20,572 bases of DNA, taken from assembly GCA_020349865.1 (NCBI GenBank), contig CP070700.1, positions 1,651,083-1,671,654 on the forward strand, read 5' to 3'. This document shows positions 15,057 to 20,572 of this stretch, in pieces. The number at the start of each line of letters is the position of its first letter. Positions within the stretch are counted from its first letter, which is position 1. The notes below the pieces were generated by a model that ran no database searches, was not told where the DNA came from, and saw only the letters and a program-made list of their open reading frames with translations. Origin of the DNA: Desulfobacteraceae bacterium (GTDB taxonomy: Bacteria; Desulfobacterota; DSM-4660; Desulfatiglandales; Desulfatiglandaceae). A program made the translations under genes and the position numbers.

Positions 15057-16010
15057 TTAGGGAGAGTCAGCATAGCGGGCCATCAGTTTCTTGATTCGAC
15101 GCTTTGATTCTTCCACATCAACAGATGGGAAGGTACATATCGGCGTTTCGATAATGCCTTTATCTGAGAGAATTCCTTTGACAATGGCTGGAGGTATGCT
15201 TTGATAAATGGCCTTGAGGTTGCGCAGGTATTGCCCAAGCTCCCATACATTGTAGAGGTAGTTCGGGTAATTATCTCGATCAGCCGTTATTCGAAGGGAG
15301 GACTCTGTGGTTTTCCGCCAGGCCACGGGGGCCAGATTTGCACCTAAAGACACTACTCCGCTCATGCTTGGGTAATCCAGGAAATTGGTTTCGTCTCCGT
15401 CATAAATCCTAAAACCGACCCGGCTACGGCACGCCCGCTGGTAGTTATGTGCTCTATCCAGTGAGCCCAAAAAGATCAGGCCGACAATGCATTTCAAACT
15501 GACCAATTCTTTTAAGATTCCTGTACGGATATTGCATCTCTTAATGGGTTTAGCCAAACTTTTTATGAGCTTAGGGTCATTGTGGAGGATAAAGGGTTCG
15601 TTTACCATTGAGCTTAAATTCTGGTAGAGTGCCGGGAGGCCCCGGTTGCTATGATAATAGAGGGGCGTGTCCACCCAGAACACCTGTCCCTCATACCTTC
15701 GCCGTTCAGCCACTTTTTTTAAGGCAAGAAGGATCTCTGCTGTTTTTTCCTCAGTATCCCGCGTGATCCAGAATAATATGGGAATCCGGCCGCGGATCAC
15801 GACAAGGGCCTTTTCGAGAAGCTCTAATCGTTGGGCAAGGGACATATTTTTCCCTTCGCCTGTGTTGGGGCTGGCCAGAAACAGTGCGTGAGCCAACGGG
15901 GACAGTTGATCAAGCAGGCGCCCCAAACCCCGGCCATCAATGGATCCGTCGTTCCTAAGGGGGGTGATCAGGTCAACGATCAGTCCCCGTGGTGGACCTA
16001 AAACCTCCAT
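15057..16010 (-). CDS. Divergent DHDPS/N-acetylneuraminate lyase-family aldolase
   Basis: The 317-residue product keeps the TIM-barrel plan of pyruvate-using class I lyases. The opening GLIVDLITPLRNDGSID (9-25) matches the family. The carboxylate loop reads ASPNTGEG (46-53) instead of GTTGES. The Tyr segment is DTPLYYHSNRG (114-124). The Schiff-base Lys is Lys167 in GILKELVS, and YDGDE (203-207) is present. ILHNDP (141-146) replaces the usual YN-P. Key residues for imine chemistry are thus kept, while substrate-loop positions differ, so it is unlikely to be the lysine-pathway DapA. The start overlaps the end of kdsD by 38 bp, and AAAGGA lies some distance upstream, so translation is probably coupled. 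The substrate is unknown; a 2-keto-3-deoxy sugar acid is a reasonable guess from context. Confidence 0.82.
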   Translation of the reverse strand: MEVLGPPRGLIVDLITPLRNDGSIDGRGLGRLLDQLSPLAHALFLASPNTGEGKNMSLAQRLELLEKALVVIRGRIPILFWITRDTEEKTAEILLALKKVAERRRYEGQVFWVDTPLYYHSNRGLPALYQNLSSMVNEPFILHNDPKLIKSLAKPIKRCNIRTGILKELVSLKCIVGLIFLGSLDRAHNYQRACRSRVGFRIYDGDETNFLDYPSMSGVVSLGANLAPVAWRKTTESSLRITADRDNYPNYLYNVWELGQYLRNLKAIYQSIPPAIVKGILSDKGIIETPICTFPSVDVEESKRRIKKLMARYADSP

Positions 16011-16974
16011 TTATTTTGAAATCCTTTCTTCCAAGGAGGTCGTGAAGATGAACAACACCTTTAACCCGATTATGCCTGTCCACAATTACGAGGTGTGTAA
16101 TGGCATACATTTCCATGAGTCCAAGGGCCTCTGCAGCGGTTTGACCATCATCTATAGTTTTTGGGGAAGGGGACATGATGTCTTCAACCCTCATCTCATG
16201 GATATTTTTTTGGCGCAGGAGGGCTCTTCTCAAATCCCCGTCACTGATAATGCCTGCGAGCTTGCGATCTTTTCCAATGATTAGGGTGGCCCCGATCTTT
16301 TTGACATCAATTTCCTCTATTGCCTGCTGAACATTTGAGCCCAGAGGAACCATAGGAATCCGGTCATTGGTGAGCATGACCTCCCTGACCTTGATAGCAA
16401 GACGTTCCCCAAGGCTTCCCCCGGGATGAAATCTCTTGAAATCATCCTGGTTAAAGCGTCGACGATTAATAAGAGCCACGGCAAGTGCATCGCCCATGGC
16501 CAGGGCAGCAGTGGTGCTGGCTGTTGGAGCCATCCCCATAGGACAGGCCTCTCTTTTAACGCCCACATCGATGACCAAGTCGCATACTTCTGCCATCGGC
16601 GAATCCATGACGCCCGTGAGGCCTATGATCTTTGCTCCTATTCTCTTGAGCATTGGCAATATCGTATTGATCTCGATAGTGTGCCCGCTATTGGATATAG
16701 TCAAAACAATATCGTTATGGGTCACCATACCGAGGTCACCATGGATGGCCTCTGCCGGATGGAGGAACTGGGAGGGCGTCCCTGTACTGTTGAGGGTGGC
16801 GGCAATTTTTCGCGCAATGAGGCCGGATTTTCCCATTCCTGTGAGTATGACTCTTCCCTTGGCCTTTATAATAATTTCAATGGTTTTTTCAAATTCAGGT
16901 CCCACACGGTCCACCAGATTCAGGATACCCTGAGCCTCTATTTTGAGGACCTCTTTGGCTTGTTTAATTACCAT
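15973..16974 (-). CDS. kdsD: D-arabinose-5-phosphate isomerase (SIS + two CBS domains)
   Basis: The enzyme converts ribulose-5-phosphate to arabinose-5-phosphate, the first step toward Kdo for lipopolysaccharide. The 333-residue product has an SIS domain with TGMGKSG (45-51), AIHGDLG (76-82), SNSGHTIE (94-101) and RFHPGGSLG (181-189). Lys49, His78, Glu101 and His183 line up with the E. coli catalytic set at a constant offset of ten. Two CBS domains follow (about 200-255 and 263-318). After HDLLGRK there is a tail of about 17 residues that overlaps the next gene and looks unconserved. ATG 16974 has no clear Shine-Dalgarno; an overlapping 58-codon frame upstream could drive it by coupling. No kdsA, kdsC or lpt genes are adjacent, unlike the common arrangement. 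Confidence 0.94.
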   Translation of the reverse strand: MVIKQAKEVLKIEAQGILNLVDRVGPEFEKTIEIIIKAKGRVILTGMGKSGLIARKIAATLNSTGTPSQFLHPAEAIHGDLGMVTHNDIVLTISNSGHTIEINTILPMLKRIGAKIIGLTGVMDSPMAEVCDLVIDVGVKREACPMGMAPTASTTAALAMGDALAVALINRRRFNQDDFKRFHPGGSLGERLAIKVREVMLTNDRIPMVPLGSNVQQAIEEIDVKKIGATLIIGKDRKLAGIISDGDLRRALLRQKNIHEMRVEDIMSPSPKTIDDGQTAAEALGLMEMYAITHLVIVDRHNRVKGVVHLHDLLGRKDFKINGGFRSTTGTDR

Positions 16975-17256
16975 CGGAAATGAACGTAGCCCCGCTTTTT
17001 TCTGTCCCGGTATGGCGGACTTTTTTGTTCCTCTGTCCTTTCATTCCCCGGTCGAATCTTTCATCATTTGGCCACAACACATTCTTTTCTCGCCATAGTA
17101 AGGCAAGAGATGCGAAATATATCGAATCTTTGTTTAACATTTTATATGATGGTTCTCAAGGTATTAGTGTATATGATCACGGGGTACCATAATCCTGGCC
17201 GACGGAAGAGCTTCACCCCTTTGTGTCCTGCCTGATCCGACCGAAAAAGAAGTGGT
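16975..17256. other. Divergent intergenic region between kdsD and the TPR pseudogene
   Basis: On the minus strand a 58-residue frame (17140 to 16964) ends 11 bases inside kdsD; it has no Shine-Dalgarno and resembles nothing I know. On the plus strand a frame at 16980-17192 ends SLFNILYDGSQGISVYDHG, which looks somewhat protein-like but also lacks a ribosome binding site. The two overlap, so at most one could be real. I see no clear kdsD promoter. Confidence 0.4.
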
Positions 17257-17285
17257 TTGACATTAGTTACATTAAGTTGTATTAT
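17257..17285 (+). promoter_or_regulatory. Strong sigma70-type promoter upstream of the TPR pseudogene
   Basis: TTGACA (17257-17262), a 17-bp spacer and TATTAT (17280-17285) make the best promoter match in the window. The start point would be near 17292, about 40 nt before ATG 17335. It may now mainly serve the downstream receiver and kinase genes if transcription continues through the pseudogene. Confidence 0.65.
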
Positions 17286-17334
17286 ATTAGTTAATACTGT
17301 AAGATACTTAAAGATTTAAGAGGGCATACTAACG

Positions 17335-18120
17335 ATGAGATTTGAGTTGAGAGTAAACAAAACGAAAAACGGATGGCCCGTTGGCTTTGTCTGGGTGATG
17401 ATTGTCTTGTTACTGTTTTTTTTTATGCATCGGGTGCGCCAATAAAGAAGAAAAACGGGCCAAGCATCTGGAAAGGGCAAGGCAGTATATTGAGAAAAAA
17501 GAATTCAAAAAGGCGGTGATTGAACTCAGGAACGTTGTCCAACTGAATCCTGAGAATGATGTCCCCACTGCGAACTTGGCGAAACATATTTAAAGTTGAA
17601 ACAGGGAAGAGAGACCTACCAGGGTTTCTCCCACGCGGTCTGCCTAAACCCGGATAATATGAAAGCCCAACTGAAAATGGGCCAGACATTTCTTTTAGGA
17701 GGAAAAACCGGGGAGGCAAGAGAAAAGGCCGAGTTGGCCCTAAAGAAATCTCGGGACAATATTGAGGCCCTCGGTTTTGCACAGATTGCCAAGGAGGAGA
17801 TGCCAAAAAATGTGGCCGTAATGGACACCCTTGATCGGATCTACTATCTGAAAGGGAGTTATATGAACGCCATTGCCGAATTTCAAGACAGCCTCGCGCA
17901 AGATCCGAACAATCCGGTCATTAATTATCATCTGGGCCTGGCCTATTACAAGAGTAAGCAGCCTGATAAGGCAAAGGAATTCCTTGACAATGCACTTAGG
18001 ATCGATCAAAACTTCAAGGGCGCGGAAGAAGCGCGCAGCATCTTGAAAGAGATAAGAGACTCTTCTTTTTTTATAGTGGCCCTGTATCATAATATTCCTT
18101 CAAAGAAGTCAATTTGGTAA
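17335..18120 (+). pseudogene. Broken TPR lipoprotein gene, PrsT-like
   Basis: ATG 17335 opens a signal peptide (VGFVWVMIVLLL), but a run of nine T at 17416-17424 throws the frame; with eight T it would continue LFFLCIGC, a lipobox with Cys. The next frame holds TPR helices (ERARQYIEKKEFKKAVIELR) and stops at 17593. Two bases' worth of shift near 17560-17570 would restore ELGETYLKLKQGRETYQGF, which leads into the third frame (to 18120) with more TPRs. At about 17772 the text jumps from NIEAL to FAQIAKEEMPKNVAVMDTL, the kind of segment seen near the C-terminal end of PrsT-type proteins, implying a large internal deletion. PrsT-like proteins are TPR lipoproteins linked to the PEP-CTERM/exosortase system and exopolysaccharide; the family name is my inference. 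Three lesions make a working product very unlikely. Confidence 0.75.
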
Positions 18121-18167
18121 AAGTGAAGGTGAAATTGCCGCAACAATAAACCATAGGTAATCGCAAA

Positions 18168-18551
18168 ATGGATAAAAAACAAAAAAAGAGGATACTTGTC
18201 ATTGAAGATGATCTGGATGTCCTTTCCATGATCATCAAGCATCTGGAATACTTTGACTACGAAGTTATAACCGCTACAGATGGAATGGAAGGGCTTAGAC
18301 AGCTGGATTCAGCTGGATATGACCTGGTGATTACGGATATTGTTATGCCATATGTGAGCGGTGTTGGCGTTGTGACGGCGCTCAAAGAGAAAAGGCCTCA
18401 TATCCCGGTTATTGCCATCACGGGATATGGCAAAGAGCCTGAGGCTGCGGCTGTGGAAAAAAAGGCTGATCTTGTGCTTGCTAAGCCTGTTAAGATGTCC
18501 ACTCTTAAAAACTACATTGACGATCTTTTAGCTACTCAGGGTGATGATTAA
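18168..18551 (+). CDS. Single-domain response regulator (receiver protein)
   Basis: The 127-residue protein is one receiver domain with no output domain. The acidic pocket is EDD at 13-15 and the phosphoacceptor is Asp57 in VITDIVMP. Thr85 in AITGYG and Lys106 in AKPVK complete the switch set. A short basic N terminus (MDKKQKKR) precedes the first strand. Such stand-alone receivers pass phosphate on or regulate by binding a partner. It starts 47 bp after the broken TPR gene and ends 109 bp before the histidine kinase on the same strand, so the kinase is its likely partner. The Shine-Dalgarno is weak (TAGGT). Confidence in the domain is high; the pathway is unknown. Confidence 0.93.
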   Translation: MDKKQKKRILVIEDDLDVLSMIIKHLEYFDYEVITATDGMEGLRQLDSAGYDLVITDIVMPYVSGVGVVTALKEKRPHIPVIAITGYGKEPEAAAVEKKADLVLAKPVKMSTLKNYIDDLLATQGDD

Positions 18552-18620
18552 ACATACAACTGATAAATTCCATATTCTCCGGGCCTGGATTCTTTACTTG
18601 ATTCAGGGGAGGTACTATTC

Positions 18621-18653
18621 TTGAAGAAATTCAACTTTCTCGAAAAAGCGTAA
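18621..18653 (+). CDS. Possible ten-codon leader frame before the histidine kinase
   Basis: A TTG at 18621 has a strong Shine-Dalgarno (AGGGGAGG, 18605-18612) at ideal distance. It opens a frame of ten codons (MKKFNFLEKA) that stops at 18651-18653, seven bases before the kinase ATG. The kinase start itself has no good ribosome binding site, so ribosomes ending here could re-initiate on it. It is in a different frame from the kinase. This may instead be chance or the scar of a changed start. Confidence 0.35.
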   Translation: MKKFNFLEKA

Positions 18654-18660
18654 AAAAACC

Positions 18661-20572
18661 ATGTCCAAGCTTTATGTTATGAACGGTCCATTAGAGGGCC
18701 AGTCTTTTAAACTTGAAAGTGACACCATCCTTATTGGGCGATCGCCGGATAATGACATTCAAATCAAGGACAGCTCCATATCTCGCAATCATCTGAAAAT
18801 ACTGAGGAAAGACAATAAGTATTTTATCGAGGATTTGAGAACTACCAACGGTACTTTTGTCAATGGTAAGCGATTAAGTCCTGGTAAGAGTTTTGAAGTA
18901 AAAGAGGGGCTGCCGGTGATTATTGGCAAGATTTTTATTTCTTTGGGTAAAACCTGTCCACAGCATGTCGCCAATTTTCAAGATTCAGCAGATCTACCAA
19001 GTGAAATGTCCAGAACAGGCATATTCACTTTAGACAGACGCAGACCCTTTACCACTACTAAAAACCTGGAGTTGATTTATAAGGTATCCAATGTCCTGAT
19101 GCAATCTTTAGATATTGATGAAATCCTCGAAAAGATACTGGATTACATTTTTGACCTTCTTAAAAGAATAGACAGAGGTGCTATCCTCCTGACAAATATC
19201 GGTACCGGGAAACTTGAGCAAATCATTGGCAGATCAAAATTTGACAAAGAAAAAGCCAGTATTAGCTATAGCCGGACTATAGCGGATAAAGTCATGAAAG
19301 AGGGTAAACCGCTGACCATGGCTGATTTGACTCACGAGAATGCGGATGATTTCTCAGAGAGCATGCTCCGGATGAAGTCCGTAATGTGTGTACCCTTGAT
19401 TAGCAGGTCGCAAACCCGTGGAGTTATCTATGTAGACTCCCTTAGCAAAGCATTTGGATTTAGAGAGGAAGATCTTTCCCTCATTACTGCTTTAAGTAGC
19501 CCTGCAGCGATAGCTATTGAGAACGCATTGTTTTATTCAAATCTTGAAAAAACAATTGAAGAGAGAACGAAGAGTCTGATAGAGACCGAAGAAAAACTCC
19601 GGGAAAGCCAAACCCGATTTAAGGCAATTTTTGATAACATGAGCAGTGGTGTAATGGTCTCTGAGCCGGTGGATGATGACGAGGATTTTGTAATCTTTGA
19701 TTTGAACACGTCTGCCCAAAAGATTGAAGAAGCAAAAAAAAGCGAGGTCTTAGGCAAACGGGTATCTGAAGCATTTCCAGGGTTCAAGGGACTTGGCCTA
19801 TTAAAGGCATTTAAGAGAGTGAGTAAAACAGATAGACCGGAACGTCACTCCCTTACTCTATCCCAAGATGGAAAAGCAACGAGTTGGAGGGAATATTATC
19901 TGTATCGATTACCGTCCGGGGAAATCGTAGCTATTTACGATGACGTTACGGAGAAAAAGAAAGCCGAGGCAGAACAGAAGGCCTTACAGGAGCAACTTCT
20001 AATTTCACAGAAAATGGAATCAATAGGTACCTTTGCGGGAGGAACTGCCCACAATTTCAGAAATATATTGCAGGCTATTTCCGGAAATATCGAATATCTC
20101 GAAATGGTGTATAATGATAAATCAGAGATCCGTGAAATGGCCAAAAGTATTCATGATTCAGTGGAAAAGGGCGTGGATCTGATTAACAACCTTTTACATT
20201 TATCCAAGAAAGACGAGGAGCCTCAACTAGTTGACTTAGACTTGGCCGATGTTATTGAAAAAACACACAAGATCATAGACAGGGTATTTGACAAGAATAT
20301 TGAGATCAAATTGAATATAGGGGAAAATCTGTTTGTCAAAGGGAACCATTCCCTTCTGAGCCAAGTATTTTTGAACTTGTTAACCAATGCCAGAGATGCT
20401 ATGCCAGACGGCGGCATACTGCTCGTTGAGGCAAAAAAGATGGACAATAAGGTCGTTGCGATTGTCTCGGATTCAGGATATGGTATGGATAAAGAGACCT
20501 TGGATCAGATATTTGATCCTTTTTTTACACTCAAAGATGTTGGCAAGGGCACGGGACTAGGTCTCTCCACAA
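18661..20572 (+). CDS. Cytoplasmic FHA-GAF-PAS sensor histidine kinase (3' end beyond window)
   Basis: The frame stays open from ATG 18661 to the window edge (637 codons). Order: FHA domain (about 1-100) with IGRSPDNDIQI, then SSISRNHL and TTNGTFVNGKRL, the phosphothreonine-binding loops. A GAF domain follows (about 135-290, start LELIYKVSNVLMQSLDIDEI; end LSSPAAIAIENALF), then a coiled-coil linker (about 293-318) and a PAS domain (about 320-430, FKAIFDNMSSGVMV). The HisKA helix contains FAGGTAHNFRNILQ with phosphoacceptor His464. The ATPase domain has N-box FLNLLTNARDAM (Asn576), DSGYGMD, FDPFFTLKD and GKGTGLGLS. No membrane helix is seen, so it senses a cytoplasmic signal. It follows a single-domain receiver. 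A C-terminal receiver may lie beyond the edge. The FHA input suggests cross-talk with Ser/Thr phosphorylation. Confidence 0.93.
   Translation, partial: MSKLYVMNGPLEGQSFKLESDTILIGRSPDNDIQIKDSSISRNHLKILRKDNKYFIEDLRTTNGTFVNGKRLSPGKSFEVKEGLPVIIGKIFISLGKTCPQHVANFQDSADLPSEMSRTGIFTLDRRRPFTTTKNLELIYKVSNVLMQSLDIDEILEKILDYIFDLLKRIDRGAILLTNIGTGKLEQIIGRSKFDKEKASISYSRTIADKVMKEGKPLTMADLTHENADDFSESMLRMKSVMCVPLISRSQTRGVIYVDSLSKAFGFREEDLSLITALSSPAAIAIENALFYSNLEKTIEERTKSLIETEEKLRESQTRFKAIFDNMSSGVMVSEPVDDDEDFVIFDLNTSAQKIEEAKKSEVLGKRVSEAFPGFKGLGLLKAFKRVSKTDRPERHSLTLSQDGKATSWREYYLYRLPSGEIVAIYDDVTEKKKAEAEQKALQEQLLISQKMESIGTFAGGTAHNFRNILQAISGNIEYLEMVYNDKSEIREMAKSIHDSVEKGVDLINNLLHLSKKDEEPQLVDLDLADVIEKTHKIIDRVFDKNIEIKLNIGENLFVKGNHSLLSQVFLNLLTNARDAMPDGGILLVEAKKMDNKVVAIVSDSGYGMDKETLDQIFDPFFTLKDVGKGTGLGLST

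Noticed and set aside
16964..17140. 58-codon minus-strand frame overlapping the kdsD start
   Set aside because: No ribosome binding site, composition unlike a folded protein, and an equally long plus-strand frame overlaps it; kept only as a possible coupling device.
16980..17192. 70-codon plus-strand frame ending in YDGSQGISVYDHG
   Set aside because: The tail looks protein-like, but there is no start signal and the first half is phenylalanine/serine-rich noise.
17335..18120. Phase-variable lipoprotein controlled by the T-run
   Set aside because: A change in T number alone would not repair the second frameshift or the internal deletion.
1..20572. CRISPR arrays, tRNA or rRNA genes, toxin-antitoxin pairs, phage genes
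   Set aside because: I looked for regularly spaced repeats, cloverleaf-like sequences and typical gene pairs and found none.

Overview
The window most likely comes from a Gram-negative anaerobe of the Desulfobacterota (former Deltaproteobacteria). The evidence is a mix of outer-membrane genes (LolA, arabinose-5-phosphate isomerase for Kdo/LPS), RNase J as an mRNA nuclease, a PrsT-like TPR lipoprotein remnant, and several small proteins of a kind common in that phylum. The assignment is inferred from gene content; there is no rRNA or tRNA gene in the window.

Layout. 1-527: the 3' end of a membrane-protein gene, an orphan gene start, and a decayed rhodanese-like gene on the minus strand. 528-1730: a DUF4143-type AAA ATPase, followed by about 660 bp of apparently non-coding or decayed DNA. 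2393-6844 (minus strand): a compact cell-envelope/division cluster read in the order ftsK, lolA, a conserved small protein, and a PBP4-type D-Ala-D-Ala carboxypeptidase. 6958-7254: a 297-bp non-autonomous transposable element (MITE) with GTAA-starting terminal inverted repeats and an 8-bp target duplication, lying between ftsK and rnj. 7329-8978 (minus): RNase J, with a stable hairpin in its leader. 9304-9723 (plus): single-strand DNA-binding protein. 9738-9932 (minus): TatA. 10054-10440 (minus): a small Cys-rich, probably zinc-binding protein. 10555-12601 (minus): sucC-sucD, succinyl-CoA synthetase. 13150-13908 (minus): oligoribonuclease and a 59-residue membrane protein. 14027-14301: a repeat-rich, hairpin-rich spacer. 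14312-16974 (minus): an overlapping three-gene unit, kdsD, then a divergent dihydrodipicolinate-synthase-family lyase, then an integral membrane protein. 17257-18120 (plus): a good sigma70-type promoter in front of a badly broken PrsT-like TPR lipoprotein gene. 18168-20572 (plus): a stand-alone receiver protein and an FHA-GAF-PAS histidine kinase that runs off the window.

Most genes are housekeeping: DNA translocation (FtsK), DNA protection (SSB), RNA turnover (RNase J, Orn), TCA cycle (SucCD), envelope building (LolA, DacB, KdsD) and protein export (TatA). The points of interest are the accessory pieces between them: the MITE, the pseudogenes, the structured repeats, and the lyase coupled to kdsD. 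I see no CRISPR array, prophage, toxin-antitoxin pair or complete IS element. I also found no multi-gene defence or biosynthetic system that I could call new.
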